Positions 11,224 to 21,004 are shown, counted from the first letter of the stretch. The stretch: DNA of 64,000 bases from Billgrantia antri (GCF_019430905.1 NZ_JAHYCA010000003.1:310001-374000), one strand, 5' to 3'. Notes: generated by a model from the letters alone, not told the origin. Numbers and translations: made by a program.

Positions 11224-13368
11224 TCAGTTCTCCAGCGCGTTTTCGGTCAGGACTTCAAGTGTCTGCAATCCACGTTCGGGCCGGCGTTTTTCCTTCTTGG
11301 CCCGGCTGAGGCGGTGCAGGCCGGTAATATCGAGGATCAGCGCCACACTGCCGTCCCCCAGGATGGTCGCCGCGGAAACCCCCGGCACCTTGCGATAGTT
11401 CGTTTCCAGATTCTTGACCACCACCTGCTGCTGGCCGACCAGATCGTCCACCAGCAAGGCATAGCGACGGCCCTCCCCCTGCACGATCACGGCGATGGTT
11501 TCGGTCAGGGTGGTCTTGGCGTTCGGCACGTCCAGCGCCTCGTGAACCGCCACCACCGGCAGGTACTCGTCGCGGACCTTGAGCACCACGTCGTCTCCCG
11601 CCATGGCATACAAGTCTTCCTTGGCCGGCTGCAGCGATTCGAGCACGGCGGACAGCGGCAGAATGAACATCTCGTTGCCGACCTTGATCGACATGCCGTC
11701 GAGGATTGCCAGCGTCAGCGGCAGCACGATGCGGATGGTGGTGCCTTCGCCCGGCGTGGACATGATCAGTACATGCCCCCCCATGCCCTGGATGTTGCGC
11801 TTGACCACGTCCATGCCGACGCCGCGCCCCGAGACGTCCGTCACCTCCTTGGCAGTGGAGAAACCCGGAGCGAAGATCAGCTGCCACACCTCGTCGTCAC
11901 TCATGGTGTCGGAAACAGGCAAACCGTTTTCGCGCGCCTTGGCCAGCAGCCTGTCACGATTGAGGCCGGCGCCATCGTCGATCACCTCGATGATGATATT
12001 GCCGCCCTGATGCTTGGCCGACAGGATCAGCTTGCCGGTGCGCGGCTTGCCGGCCGCCTCGCGCACGTCGGGCGGCTCGATACCGTGATCGAGGCTGTTG
12101 CGCACCAGATGCGTCAGCGGGTCGATGATGCGCTCGGTCAGGCTCTTGTCGAGTTCGGTCGACTCACCTTCGGTGACCAGCTCGATCTCTTTGCCCAGCT
12201 TGCCGGCGGTCTCGCGCACGACACGGGGAAAGCGGCTGAAGACGAAGTCCATCGGAATCATGCGGATCGACATCACCGACTCCTGCAGATCCCGTGCATT
12301 GCGCTGCAGCAGGCTCATCCCGTTGAGCAGGGCGCTGTCGGCGACGCCTTCCATTTCGCTGACGGTCTGGTCGAGCATCGACTGGGTGATGATCAGCTCG
12401 CCCACCAGATTGATGATCTGATCGACTTTGTCGACCGACACCCTGATAGAGGTCGATTCCCCTCCGCCCTTGGCCTTGCTCTTGGCCTTGGCGGACTTGG
12501 CATCTCCAGCCGGCTTGGCCTCCCCAGCTGATTTGGCAGCCGCCGGCTTCGGCGAAGGCGCCTCCGGAGGAGTCGGCTGCGCTGTCGGCTGCTGCTGGGC
12601 TGGCGCTTTCTTCTCAGGCTCCGGGGCATCGGCCGGGCTGGCCGACACGCCACCGGCTGAGCGAATCTGAACCTGATCGGCATCGACGATGAAGCACATC
12701 ACCGCCTCGATATCGTCGTTGCCCACCGACGAGGCGAGCGTTACCTCGTAGCACGCCTCGTCGCCGCCATGGGTGATGACCTCGCCCAATTGCCCCAACT
12801 CCTCGACGAGCAACTGGCGGTCCTTCTCTCCCACGTTGAGCAGCGTCACGATGCAGTGATTCGAGTCCGCCTCAATGTCCGGTTCGTCCGAGGCGACAGG
12901 TTCCGGCTTCGGCTCCGGCTCCGGCTTCGCCTGAGGTTTTGGCGCGGCCACAGAGGTGCTTCCCCCCTCGAGGTCCTGCCCGATCTCCTCGAGCGCCAGC
13001 CGCTGCAGCGTTTCGCAGATACGCTCGAAGGCCTCCTGGTCGGGCTCGTCGCTATTGCGATAGGCGTCTAGCTGATCACTGAGCATGTCCTTGGTTTCCA
13101 GAAAGATGTCGACGATATCCCGGCGCAGCTTGAGTTCGCCCTTGCGGGTATGGTCGAGCAGGTTCTCGAACAGGTGCGTCGTTCTCTGGAGCACATCGAA
13201 GCCGAACGTACCGGCGCCACCCTTGATCGAGTGGGCCGCCCGGAAAATGGCATTGAGCTGCTCGGTATCCGGCGCGTCCACATCGAGCTCCAGGAGGTAG
13301 CGCTCCATGTCGGCCAGCAGCTCTTCGGCTTCCTCGAAGAAAGTGTCATAGAAATCCGTGATATCCAT
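11224..13368 (-). CDS. cheA: Chemotaxis histidine kinase CheA
   Basis: A 714-residue sensor kinase. P1/HPt carries phosphorylated H46 in [15 protein letters not shown]2 CheY-binding region lies between proline/alanine/lysine-rich linkers (about 150 and 245-305). Dimerisation domain P3 is followed by the ATPase P4 (N box [13 protein letters not shown] boxes DDGAGL and GRGVGMDVV) and the CheW-like P5. It phosphorylates CheY and CheB. I place the start at ATG 13368, eight bases after AGGTGG. A GTG at 13380 would add four residues but lacks a ribosome site. Confidence 0.97.
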   Translation of the reverse strand: MDITDFYDTFFEEAEELLADMERYLLELDVDAPDTEQLNAIFRAAHSIKGGAGTFGFDVLQRTTHLFENLLDHTRKGELKLRRDIVDIFLETKDMLSDQLDAYRNSDEPDQEAFERICETLQRLALEEIGQDLEGGSTSVAAPKPQAKPEPEPKPEPVASDEPDIEADSNHCIVTLLNVGEKDRQLLVEELGQLGEVITHGGDEACYEVTLASSVGNDDIEAVMCFIVDADQVQIRSAGGVSASPADAPEPEKKAPAQQQPTAQPTPPEAPSPKPAAAKSAGEAKPAGDAKSAKAKSKAKGGGESTSIRVSVDKVDQIINLVGELIITQSMLDQTVSEMEGVADSALLNGMSLLQRNARDLQESVMSIRMIPMDFVFSRFPRVVRETAGKLGKEIELVTEGESTELDKSLTERIIDPLTHLVRNSLDHGIEPPDVREAAGKPRTGKLILSAKHQGGNIIIEVIDDGAGLNRDRLLAKARENGLPVSDTMSDDEVWQLIFAPGFSTAKEVTDVSGRGVGMDVVKRNIQGMGGHVLIMSTPGEGTTIRIVLPLTLAILDGMSIKVGNEMFILPLSAVLESLQPAKEDLYAMAGDDVVLKVRDEYLPVVAVHEALDVPNAKTTLTETIAVIVQGEGRRYALLVDDLVGQQQVVVKNLETNYRKVPGVSAATILGDGSVALILDITGLHRLSRAKKEKRRPERGLQTLEVLTENALEN

Positions 13369-13425
13369 GCGCTTCACCACCTGGTGTCAAGATTTGGTTT
13401 TCTGCTGCCCTCTACTCTCTGCGCC

Positions 13426-14373
13426 CTATTCAGGGTTGAGAGTACGGCGCAGGCCTTCGGTAAATTGCTGCACGGGTGCCAAGTCGACCTCGCTCTCGAG
13501 GCGTGTGCTCATCGGGCTCGGCACACCCGGACCATTCAGGATGCTCGGCCGGCGAATGTAATCCGCCACCTCCGGCAGCAGCACCAGCAGTTCGATCCGG
13601 CGATTGTCTGCATCGAAAGGATCGGTTTCGGGCAGCAGTACGCGGTCAGCAAAGCCGGATACCCGCAGCAGCTTGTCCGATTCGAGCCCACCGGCAACCA
13701 GCTCACGGCGCGAGGCATTGGCCCGGTCGCTGGATAGCTCCCAGTTGCTGTAGCCTCGATACCCACCCGCATAGGGACGGCTATCGGTGTGCCCGCTGAT
13801 GCTCAGATCGTTGGGCAGATCGTTGAGCAATGGCGCAATGGTACGCAGCAGGTTACGCATGTAAGGCTCGACGCGATCACTGCCGATGGCGAACATCGGT
13901 CGCTGCTCGGTATCGAGCAACTGGATGCGAAGCCCTTCGGGGGTGAGGTCGAAGCGCATCTGCTGACGCAGTTCACGCAGTTCGGGATCGGCCTCGATCA
14001 CCGTCTCGATGCGCCGCTGCAGGTCCATGAAGAAGCGACGCTGCTGCTCGCTCGGGCGCGTGAACTCTCGGGTATCGATACGTGCACGCTCGCCATCGCT
14101 ATGAGCAGGATCGGGCCCCCCACCTGGAATGACCAGGGTACTACCTGCCCGATCACCGCCCGAGACGGCACTGACCAAAGGCGTGCTGAAGTAATCGGCG
14201 ACGCCCTCTCGCGCCTCCGGACTGGCGACCGAGAGTATCCACATCACCAGGAACAATGCCATCAGAGCCGTCATGAAGTCGGCGAGGGCAATTTTCCAGC
14301 TACCGCCATGGTGAGCATGGACGACTTTCTTGCGCCGAATGATGATCGGTCGCTTGTCTCCTCCCGCACTCAT
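13426..14373 (-). CDS. motB: Flagellar motor stator protein MotB
   Basis: A 315-residue protein. A short basic cytoplasmic tail, one membrane helix with proton-binding D32 (KIALADFMTALMALFLVMWIL), a plug and linker region, and a C-terminal OmpA-like peptidoglycan-binding domain (SISGHTDSRPY and the NRRIELLVL end) are all present. It anchors the MotA/MotB proton channel to the cell wall. It overlaps motA by four bases. Asp32 with a MotA-type partner suggests proton drive, though ion choice cannot be proven from this alone. Confidence 0.96.
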   Translation of the reverse strand: MSAGGDKRPIIIRRKKVVHAHHGGSWKIALADFMTALMALFLVMWILSVASPEAREGVADYFSTPLVSAVSGGDRAGSTLVIPGGGPDPAHSDGERARIDTREFTRPSEQQRRFFMDLQRRIETVIEADPELRELRQQMRFDLTPEGLRIQLLDTEQRPMFAIGSDRVEPYMRNLLRTIAPLLNDLPNDLSISGHTDSRPYAGGYRGYSNWELSSDRANASRRELVAGGLESDKLLRVSGFADRVLLPETDPFDADNRRIELLVLLPEVADYIRRPSILNGPGVPSPMSTRLESEVDLAPVQQFTEGLRRTLNPE

Positions 14374-15242
14374 TCTGCTGCCGCACCCGACTTGGCGTTA
14401 CGCACGTACTCCTCGAGTTCGGTGAACCCGGGGCGTTCGGCCGTATGCAGCGCCTTGCGACCGAACTCCACTGCCAGCTGCGGCGCATAGCCGTGCAAGC
14501 TGGCCAGCAAGGTGATGCGGATACACTGCAGCATCTTTTCCGCCTCCTTGATCTGACGCTCGACATGGCTGGCGACCGGGTTGATGAAGCCATACCCCAT
14601 CAGGATGCCGAGGAAGGTACCCACCAGGGCGTGGGCAATCATCTCTCCCATCTGCTCCGGCCCTGCATCGGCATAAGTGAGCGCCTTCACCACGCCCATG
14701 ACGGCTGCGACGATGCCGAAGGCGGGCATGGCGTCACCCACCTTGGCGATGGCATCCGCCGGGATGTGCGCTTCCTGTTCGAAGGTCTCGATCTCATGGA
14801 GCATCAGCTCGTCGATCTCCATGGGATCCATGCCGCCCGCCACCATCAGCCGCAGGTAGTCGATGAGGAAGTTCATGATCATCGGGTCGGCTAGCACCAT
14901 GGGGTGCTCCTGGAACAGCGCGCTCTCCTGCGGACTGTCGATGTCGCGCTCGATGCCGAGCATGCCCTCGCGACGAATCTTGGTCAGCAGCTTGAACTGC
15001 ACCGCCAAGAGCTCCATGTACATCTGCTTGTTGTATTTCTTGGTGCGCCTGAGCTTGGGCAGGATCTTGAAGGTGGCCTTGATCGCCTTACCGTTGTTGG
15101 CCGCGATGAACGCCCCCACGCCGGCCCCCCCGATCATCAGCAGCTCGGTAGGCTGAAAAAGCGGTCCAAGAAACCCCCCCGCCAGCACGAAGCCACCGAA
15201 GACGCACAGTACCACCACGAAGTAACCCAGAAGAATCAGCAC
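14370..15242 (-). CDS. motA: Flagellar motor stator protein MotA
   Basis: A 290-residue protein with four membrane helices (about 1-22, 30-50, 168-190, 200-222) and a large cytoplasmic loop rich in charged residues that contacts FliG. The segments MPAFGIVAAVMGVVKAL and HALVGTFLGILMGYGFINPVA carry the conserved prolines of the channel. It forms the stator with MotB. It is the first gene of motAB-cheAW, behind a FliA promoter and downstream of the flhDC terminator. Confidence 0.97.
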   Translation of the reverse strand: MLILLGYFVVVLCVFGGFVLAGGFLGPLFQPTELLMIGGAGVGAFIAANNGKAIKATFKILPKLRRTKKYNKQMYMELLAVQFKLLTKIRREGMLGIERDIDSPQESALFQEHPMVLADPMIMNFLIDYLRLMVAGGMDPMEIDELMLHEIETFEQEAHIPADAIAKVGDAMPAFGIVAAVMGVVKALTYADAGPEQMGEMIAHALVGTFLGILMGYGFINPVASHVERQIKEAEKMLQCIRITLLASLHGYAPQLAVEFGRKALHTAERPGFTELEEYVRNAKSGAAAE

Positions 15243-15284
15243 ATCCGATACCCTTCAATAAATGCAAGACGTCGTTATCACTGC

Positions 15285-15311
15285 ATATCGGCCAAGCGAC
15301 GCCACACTTGA
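15285..15311 (-). promoter_or_regulatory. FliA (sigma-28) promoter of motAB-cheAW
   Basis: Minus strand: TCAAGTGT, 11 bases, GCCGATAT. The -10 element is nearly perfect and the -35 is moderate. It lies about 43 bases upstream of the motA start and after the flhC terminator, as expected for a class 3 stator/chemotaxis operon. Confidence 0.75.
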
Positions 15312-15371
15312 GGCCTGTCGGCCAAAAAGAGCGCTTCGACTTCCCGCACCGCATCCAACCTTTCTCCGAAC

Positions 15372-15403
15372 AGCAAGACGCCGCCCGAAGGCGGCGTCTT
15401 GCT
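15372..15403 (-). terminator. Strong hairpin terminator after flhDC
   Basis: A perfect inverted repeat: two 14-base arms (15372-15385 and 15390-15403) around a CGAA loop. It lies 32 bases beyond the flhC stop codon and before the motA promoter, separating the master regulator from the late operon. The U tract is weak, so part of its effect may be RNA protection. Confidence 0.75.
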
Positions 15404-15434
15404 ACGCAGGTTCCGTGTCAGTCGCAGACCATCG

Positions 15435-16016
15435 TCAACCGACTCGCTTGATCGAAGCCTCACGGCCCACGGCTTCCTCCGCTTCACGTTCGCGGCGCTT
15501 GCGGGTCTTGCCGGCGCGTGAAGGCGGCATACAGATACCGCAAACGTAGTCGTGGTCCGGCGTATGGGCATGGGCAACGAAGTGGCCATGGCAATGATTG
15601 CAGGTAGACAGCTGCAGCAGCTCGCTCTCGAAAAACCTGACCAGCGTCCACGCACGGGTCAGACCCAGCACCGGCTCGGCCTGGTCGATGCTGACCTGCT
15701 CATTGTACAGCCGATAGGCCGTAACGAAGGCCTGCATCCGCTCGCACTTCTGCCCCTCGACCAGGCTGCGATAGATGTTATAGAACAGCGAGGCATGCAC
15801 GTTCGGCAGCCAGGTAATGAACCAGTCGGTAGAAAACGGCAGCATCCCCTTGGGCGGAGACATGCCGCGTACTTCCTTGAACAGGCGAATCAGACGTGCG
15901 CGACTCAGGTCGGTTTCGGTTTCCAGCACCTGAAGCCGGGCCCCCAGCTCGATCAACTCGATGGCGAGTTGGACCTGCTGCATTTCCTCGACGAGGCTTT
16001 TCTGCGACATCTTCAC
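15435..16016 (-). CDS. flhC: Flagellar master regulator subunit FlhC
   Basis: A 193-residue transcription activator subunit, the usual length. The N-terminal helical DNA-binding part contains [15 protein letters not shown] and the WFITWLPN motif. The C-terminal zinc site has two Cys pairs (STCNHC and YVCGIC). With FlhD it forms the FlhD4C2 complex that activates class 2 flagellar promoters. The first codon is either GTG at 16016, overlapping the flhD stop as GTGA, or ATG at 16010. The terminator at 15372 closes the operon. Confidence 0.97.
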   Translation of the reverse strand: MKMSQKSLVEEMQQVQLAIELIELGARLQVLETETDLSRARLIRLFKEVRGMSPPKGMLPFSTDWFITWLPNVHASLFYNIYRSLVEGQKCERMQAFVTAYRLYNEQVSIDQAEPVLGLTRAWTLVRFFESELLQLSTCNHCHGHFVAHAHTPDHDYVCGICMPPSRAGKTRKRREREAEEAVGREASIKRVG

Positions 16017-16339
16017 ACCCCCCGTGACATGGAGGCGTTACCACGGCCCGCCATCAGCAGCGAGGCGTGGAACTGCGACAGTCCATTGTCACGGGGGTTA
16101 TCGATCACTTGACGCAGCTGCTCGACGCCTTCGAAACCGAAATGGCAGAGCAGTTGATTGGTTCGAGCCAGGCGGGTCAGCTGGGCAACACCGAGGGATA
16201 CGAGCAGATCAGCGGTTTCGTCGTCGATCTTGAGACGAAACATGGCCGCAGCACGATCATCGTTGAGCAAACGCTGAGCCAGAAGAAGATAGGCAAGATT
16301 CAGCTCCTGGATCTCGTCCAGGTGGTTCGTGTTCATCAT
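16013..16339 (-). CDS. flhD: Flagellar master regulator subunit FlhD
   Basis: A 108-residue all-helical protein ([28 protein letters not shown] near the start) typical of FlhD. It forms the dimer core of FlhD4C2 and supplies specificity for class 2 promoters. It overlaps flhC by four bases. It is first in its operon and is preceded by a 341-base AT-rich region that probably holds its promoter and regulatory sites. Confidence 0.96.
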   Translation of the reverse strand: MMNTNHLDEIQELNLAYLLLAQRLLNDDRAAAMFRLKIDDETADLLVSLGVAQLTRLARTNQLLCHFGFEGVEQLRQVIDNPRDNGLSQFHASLLMAGRGNASMSRGV

Positions 16340-16680
16340 TCAGTTTCCCTGCACGCTGTTGATTCGCGTGTCCTTTGTTTTCTTGTAACGTACTTATTCA
16401 GGACGAACGGCCTAGAGATACGTCGGTTGGTTCAACGAAGCACCAGGCTGCACCTGATAAGGACATATCTCACACACAGGCATTGTGACCACTGTTTTAA
16501 TACCTGCCAACCTCTCTCAACGCAAGATCTACTCAGACAAAAAGGTGAGATGGCTAAGCTCTAAGGACTATTTTGTTAACGCCTTGTACGGAAACATAAA
16601 AAAAGACACACGAAAGGCTTGACAAAGCGTATGAGACGAAACTTCGTTTACAATTTTTTACAAAAACAAGGGTATTCGTT
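16340..16680. promoter_or_regulatory. AT-rich regulatory region upstream of flhDC
   Basis: A 341-base gap with no gene between the FlhB-like gene and flhD, both on the minus strand. It is distinctly more AT-rich than the surrounding genes, with A and T runs at about 16600-16670. I see no FliA promoter and no clear CRP-type palindrome. By position and composition it is likely the long flhDC control region with several promoters or repressor sites, but I cannot place individual elements. Confidence 0.5.
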
Positions 16681-16962
16681 TCAACGCTGGCCTTGCGCTT
16701 CGGCAAGCTCATACACCCATACGAGCAGCTCGGCAATCACCTGATACAGCATTGGGGGGATGCGCTCATCCAGGTCCAACCCCATCAGCAGCGCGACCAG
16801 CTCGGGGGCATCGTGAACGTAGATCCCCTGCCGCCTGGCCTCGGCCAGAATCCGCTCGGCCATGTCGCCATAGCCTTTGGCCAGGACCCGCGGGGCATCG
16901 TCACCCTCGCGGTAAGCCAGTGCCACTGCCTGGCGTCGGCGCTCAGGCTTCGCTTCCGTCAT
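16681..16962 (-). CDS. Short FlhB C-domain protein (FhlB/FlhX type export-switch homologue)
   Basis: A 93-residue protein matching only the cytoplasmic tail of FlhB/YscU: RRQAVALAYREGDDAPRVLAKG, then RIPPMLYQVIAELLVWVY. The membrane part and the NPTH autocleavage motif are absent, and the sequence starts where FlhB would continue after cleavage. In FlhB this tail interacts with FliK to switch export specificity. It has a very strong ribosome site (GGGGAGGGAGGG) and follows a FliK-like gene by 18 bases. It may substitute for, or modulate, the FlhB tail. Confidence 0.85.
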   Translation of the reverse strand: MTEAKPERRRQAVALAYREGDDAPRVLAKGYGDMAERILAEARRQGIYVHDAPELVALLMGLDLDERIPPMLYQVIAELLVWVYELAEAQGQR

Positions 16963-16980
16963 CCCTCCCTCCCCTCATTC

Positions 16981-18285
16981 TCAGTCCCTTTCCCACAGAC
17001 GAGCATCGACCAGCACCGTCGCAAGGCCTGCTTTCTGCAGCCTATTCTCAAGCTGCGGCAAGCCGCGCTCAAGCACTTCCAGGCTGGCATCATCCCTGGC
17101 CAGCAGCTGCAAGCGCACCTGCTTCTCCTGCAGCCACATCGCTACCCGAATCTCCCCCAGACTTGGCACCGTCAGCTGGAGCTCGGAGTGCCAGGTCTCC
17201 TGCTGAGCCTCCTCCTCGCCCTGTGGAGCGCCTTCATGCTCATGACGGGCACCAGCCGGTAGTTGAATCATCAAGGCCATGAAGATGCCGGACCAGACGT
17301 CACCCTCCCAGCGCAGGACAGGCGCCACGAGCATCTCGAGCTGGTGACGCACCAGACCCTGGAGGCTTTCTTGTACCGACTCGCCACCCGTTGAGCGCGC
17401 ACGAGCCAGCGGTTCGCCTGCCTCGCGCCCCGCCTGCTCCATCCCTTCGGTACGTGGCGCAGCCGATTGGCCCGTGTCACGTACCTGGCCGGTAGATAGG
17501 GGCACCTCAGCCCTCGCACTCTCGCCACGAGCCGCAGAAGGATAAAGCGATTCGGTGGCAACATAGGCGCTGGCTGCCGCATTGGCCTGCCCCGGGAGTG
17601 ACGGCCCAGGAAGGCTTGCTCCCGGCGCAGGCGGCGCAGGAGGCACTTGTCCGGGCGACACCAAGCCTTGCGCACCGCCAGCCAGCGCCGAATGCGCCCC
17701 CATGGCCGGTGCCGCTGCGGGCGCATTCGGCGCTGCCGCTGGCGCGTTTCCCGGCGCTGCCGGCGTAAAGCGCAATGTGCGCAGCATCTGGGGTTCCCGC
17801 TCCAGCTGCTGTCGGCTCATCTCACCGCGATACCAGCGAGACAGATGCGCCTCGTAGAACAGGCCGCTGTCGCGTACGCCGGTTTGCAACCGCTCGGCCA
17901 GTGCCGAAGCGTTTGGGACTTCCCCCGCGCTCATCAAGGGTGAGCTCGAGCTGAGCACGGATGGCGGCGCTGGAAAACGCACCAACAGGTCGGCGATGGT
18001 GCGCGCCGAGGGGCTGAAATGGGTCTGGAAGGAAGCAGCAGGCTGAGCTGGGTCGCTGCGTGGCGTAGCGGCATCACCCCGCTGGCTGGGTGTCGTCGTG
18101 CCCTGCAGCGGCACCATGCCCGGGCGGCGCCCTTCGAGGCGTGAGTCGCTATGTAACGCCCGCGGCCCCTCACCCGGGTCGACGGGCCGGACCGGCTCGG
18201 TCAGCTCCCGCGGAGGCGCAGTATCGATACGCTTGCCCAACACCTGATGGAGCAGCGTATCGAGCAAGGGCGTGATGCCACTCAC
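16981..18285 (-). CDS. FliK-like flagellar hook-length control family protein (second copy)
   Basis: A 434-residue protein. The first 300 residues are Pro/Ala/Gly-rich and probably disordered. The last 120 residues resemble the Flg_hook domain (WHSELQLTVPSLGEIRVAMWLQEKQVRLQLLARD, then a C-terminal helix). Canonical FliK lies at 49159-50430, so this is a second, diverged member. It overlaps fliT by four bases and precedes the short FlhB-tail gene, which suggests a paired role in export control. It is not certain that it measures hook length. Confidence 0.75.
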   Translation of the reverse strand: MSGITPLLDTLLHQVLGKRIDTAPPRELTEPVRPVDPGEGPRALHSDSRLEGRRPGMVPLQGTTTPSQRGDAATPRSDPAQPAASFQTHFSPSARTIADLLVRFPAPPSVLSSSSPLMSAGEVPNASALAERLQTGVRDSGLFYEAHLSRWYRGEMSRQQLEREPQMLRTLRFTPAAPGNAPAAAPNAPAAAPAMGAHSALAGGAQGLVSPGQVPPAPPAPGASLPGPSLPGQANAAASAYVATESLYPSAARGESARAEVPLSTGQVRDTGQSAAPRTEGMEQAGREAGEPLARARSTGGESVQESLQGLVRHQLEMLVAPVLRWEGDVWSGIFMALMIQLPAGARHEHEGAPQGEEEAQQETWHSELQLTVPSLGEIRVAMWLQEKQVRLQLLARDDASLEVLERGLPQLENRLQKAGLATVLVDARLWERD

Positions 18286-18665
18286 GTTGTCCCCGGGCCA
18301 AACTTGTCGGAAGCATCGACAAGGGATGCCGCCTGCTTGCCATAGCTGCGATGCAAGTCACGTTGCCGCCGACTGGTATCCATGAGCTGGCCGAGCTCAC
18401 TGCGGCGCGCCATCAGGTGCTCACGGATCGCCAGATCGTCGGCCAGTATGGCTTCCAGCAGCTCGGCCTTGCTCTGCTGGCTCTCGCGATCGAGTACGGT
18501 CTCCTTGTCGAGCTGCTGGATTCGGTCGACAAGCTGCAGGTAGCCGGACTGGCGCTCGATGAGGGCATCCCACTCACCGGCGCGCGCCAGTTCGAGCATG
18601 ACGGCGACTTGTCGCCTGAGCCGGGTGTAACCGTCGAGGACGGCACGAGTGGTTGACATCGCCAT
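18282..18665 (-). CDS. fliT: Flagellar export chaperone FliT
   Basis: A 127-residue helical protein (AVLDGYTRLRRQVAVMLELARAGEWDALIERQ) in the usual FliT size range. FliT escorts the filament cap protein FliD and can restrain FlhDC. I choose ATG 18665, two bases after the fliS stop with AAGG upstream. Longer readings would run into fliS. The C-terminal LGQLMDTSRRQRDLHRSYG segment fits the family. It is second in the fliS-fliT operon. Confidence 0.88.
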   Translation of the reverse strand: MAMSTTRAVLDGYTRLRRQVAVMLELARAGEWDALIERQSGYLQLVDRIQQLDKETVLDRESQQSKAELLEAILADDLAIREHLMARRSELGQLMDTSRRQRDLHRSYGKQAASLVDASDKFGPGTT

Positions 18666-18666
18666 A

Positions 18667-19086
18667 TCAGCCTTGCGCCCCGGCACCGCCTATTTCTCGC
18701 CACGCCGAGGCGATATCGTCCAGCAGTTTTTCGGCTTGGTCGAGACTCTCCTGGTCATTGTGCAGGTTGGCTGCCAGTAACAAGCGGGCGATATAGTCGT
18801 AGAGCGAACCCAAGCGCTCGGCAACCTCTCCCCCTTTTTCAGTATCGAGAGCCGCCAATAGCCCATTATTGACGATATCGAGCGCCTTCGAGATAGCCTT
18901 GCCCTTTTCCGTGATATTGTCCGACTGCATATGGATACGCGCCGCCCGGATGGCGCTCAAGGCACCATCGAACAGCATCACGATCAGCTGGTGCGGAGAG
19001 GCGGACATCACGGCACTCTCGACACCCACCCTGGCATAGGCGCCTGCACCTCTTCCGTAAGCGGCAGCTCCTCGCGTGGTAGTCAT
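18667..19086 (-). CDS. fliS: Flagellin export chaperone FliS
   Basis: A 139-residue protein with hallmark segments YARVGVESAVMSASPHQLIVMLFDGAL (20-46) and the C-terminal YDYIARLLLAANLHND helix. FliS binds the C-terminal D0 region of FliC and prevents premature polymerisation. fliD is 17 kb away rather than next door. It is first in a fliS-fliT-fliK2-flhB2 operon behind a near-perfect FliA promoter with a leader of about 120 bases. Confidence 0.96.
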   Translation of the reverse strand: MTTTRGAAAYGRGAGAYARVGVESAVMSASPHQLIVMLFDGALSAIRAARIHMQSDNITEKGKAISKALDIVNNGLLAALDTEKGGEVAERLGSLYDYIARLLLAANLHNDQESLDQAEKLLDDIASAWREIGGAGAQG

Positions 19087-19212
19087 GGAACATTCTCCGA
19101 AATATCGTGGCTGCGAAGCGATCCACGATGTCTATGGCCTGTGGCGAATATTGTGGCAGCCTTGGCGCTATCGGTTCCGGTGAAAAGCTCGCGCCCAAGG
19201 GGTTATTTCCTG

Positions 19213-19239
19213 TTATCGGCACGCGTTGCGAAGACTTTA
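19213..19239 (-). promoter_or_regulatory. FliA (sigma-28) promoter of fliST
   Basis: Minus strand: TAAAGTCT, 11 bases, GCCGATAA, one of the best matches in the window. The resulting leader of about 120 bases contains an imperfect inverted repeat (around 19153-19203, arms CCTTGG..GC) that could fold near its 5' end. Confidence 0.85.
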
Positions 19240-19287
19240 GTAACGACGGGCCAGCCACCATCCTGCCCATGTCCCAGGGCAAACCGC

Positions 19288-20982
19288 TCAGGTCGAGACG
19301 GGAATCTCCTCTACCATCTCCCCCAGGCGCGACGTGACATCCCCACGTAGCACCTCACCCAGCGCCTCCCCCGGTGGCGCGACCCGTTCGGCCAGCTGCA
19401 CCTGGAAGGGCTTACCTTGCTGGTCGAGCCGCTGCACCCAGGCCAGCGCGCCACCGGAGAAGCGCACCAATGACCCCACCGGGCGCAGCCCGAAGCGCTG
19501 TACGTAGCGCTTTACCCAGCGCGGATCGTACTGACTGGGTGACTTGAGCAGATGCCGGTACACCGCGTCGATGCGCCATGCGGGACGATCGGCGCGATCG
19601 CGCCGCATGGCATCCACCGCATCCACCACCGCGCTCATACGGGCCAGCTCGGGCAGCTCATCGCTCGTTGCACCCGCGGGGTAGCCGCTGCCATCGAGAC
19701 GTTCGTTAATACCCCCCACCACCGCCGTCATAACGCCCGCGGCCAACCACTGGCAGCTGCCCAGCCGCTGCTTCACTAGCGCCACGTGCTCTCTGAGAAG
19801 CGTGCGCGCCTCGGGCCCCAGCGACTCGGCTGCCAGCAGACTGGGAGGCAATAGCCCCTTGCCCAGGTCATGCACCATGGCGCTGGCTGCCAAGGCCTTT
19901 CGGACGTCTCGCGGTACCGTGCCGGTACCCGCCAATGCCAGCAAGTGCACGGCGACCCCCAGCCCGTGACGCACCAGAAGCGGCTCCTGGCCCAGGCAGC
20001 GAGTGGCGAAGAGCAGCGCTTCGATATCTTCCTCGGCCAGTTGCAACAGCATGTCGGCATGACGCGAAAGCTGTACCGAGTCGATGTCATCGCCCTGCCG
20101 AAGCTCTAGCAGTTGAGCATCGAGATAACCCGCCACCCGCGCCAGCCGACGCGCCATGGGGGTCGGGTAAGCCTGAAGGTTGCGCCGGCCGACCGGCGCA
20201 GCAGCGCTGGCCGACTGACTCTGAAACAGCAACGAGGGCAGGCGGCCGACGTCGGCATCGTCGCCATAGCGGGATGACTCGCGCTCGATCTCGCGCACGA
20301 AGAACCACAGCTTGCGCTCCTGCTCGGCACTACAGTGCTCGAACTGAAACCCCACCCTCAGCGCCTGACGATCACTGTCCGCCACCGTGTGACGTGGCAC
20401 CGCCTGGATCGTGAACCGCGTGTCGTTGGGAAAGCAGAGCTCTATTTCGACCAGCACGGCCTCGGCAAGCAGCGCCGCGGCAGACGATGGCAACTCCAGT
20501 TGACAGCCCTGTTGGGACAGGTCCTTGAGATCTCCCTGGGCTGCGGTCTCGCCTTCGGCTCCACGTACGATAGCCCCTACCTCCATGCCCAACCGCAGGC
20601 GCGCACGAAAAGCCTCGCGCCGCTGCAGTTCCTCCAGGTAGTGAGGATACTCACAACGGCACTGTACCCTTCCGTCCGATGTGTCGACCTGGATCGACTT
20701 GAGTACCGGGCTGCGTATCATTTTGCCGCGTACCTGTCCCAGCAGTCGAAAGCCGGTGCCGCGTCTGAGTTCGCCGACGATCTCTCGCACGGCAGTAATG
20801 TCGAGTAGCAGCGTTTGCGGGACGGCCTGTTCCATCACCACCACCGGCAGGGGCGTACTGCCGGGTTTGTCGAGCAGCAGCGACGCGCCGCCAGGCTGGA
20901 TCAACCGCTCCAGCAACGCCTCTATCTCGCTCGGACTTCCTACTCGAAGAAACTCGTCCTGAACCTGCGCCATGCTCGCCAT
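19288..20982 (-). CDS. YcgR-type flagellar brake (PilZ) fused to a degenerate HD-GYP domain
   Basis: A 564-residue protein. Residues 1-115 resemble the YcgR N-domain. A PilZ c-di-GMP-binding domain follows, with RxxxR (R122-R126) and DxSxxG (D154-G159). Residues about 265-500 resemble HD-GYP phosphodiesterase: H339, HD at 371-372, H399, DGSGYP at 430-435. The HH pair normally before the ER-DGxGYP segment is replaced by I425-N426, so hydrolysis of c-di-GMP is doubtful. It may slow the motor on c-di-GMP binding. It starts 22 bases after the large GGDEF/EAL gene, so the two are probably co-transcribed. Confidence 0.85.
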   Translation of the reverse strand: MASMAQVQDEFLRVGSPSEIEALLERLIQPGGASLLLDKPGSTPLPVVVMEQAVPQTLLLDITAVREIVGELRRGTGFRLLGQVRGKMIRSPVLKSIQVDTSDGRVQCRCEYPHYLEELQRREAFRARLRLGMEVGAIVRGAEGETAAQGDLKDLSQQGCQLELPSSAAALLAEAVLVEIELCFPNDTRFTIQAVPRHTVADSDRQALRVGFQFEHCSAEQERKLWFFVREIERESSRYGDDADVGRLPSLLFQSQSASAAAPVGRRNLQAYPTPMARRLARVAGYLDAQLLELRQGDDIDSVQLSRHADMLLQLAEEDIEALLFATRCLGQEPLLVRHGLGVAVHLLALAGTGTVPRDVRKALAASAMVHDLGKGLLPPSLLAAESLGPEARTLLREHVALVKQRLGSCQWLAAGVMTAVVGGINERLDGSGYPAGATSDELPELARMSAVVDAVDAMRRDRADRPAWRIDAVYRHLLKSPSQYDPRWVKRYVQRFGLRPVGSLVRFSGGALAWVQRLDQQGKPFQVQLAERVAPPGEALGEVLRGDVTSRLGEMVEEIPVST

Positions 20983-21004
20983 TCCGCCCCTTCAACGATT
21001 GGTT

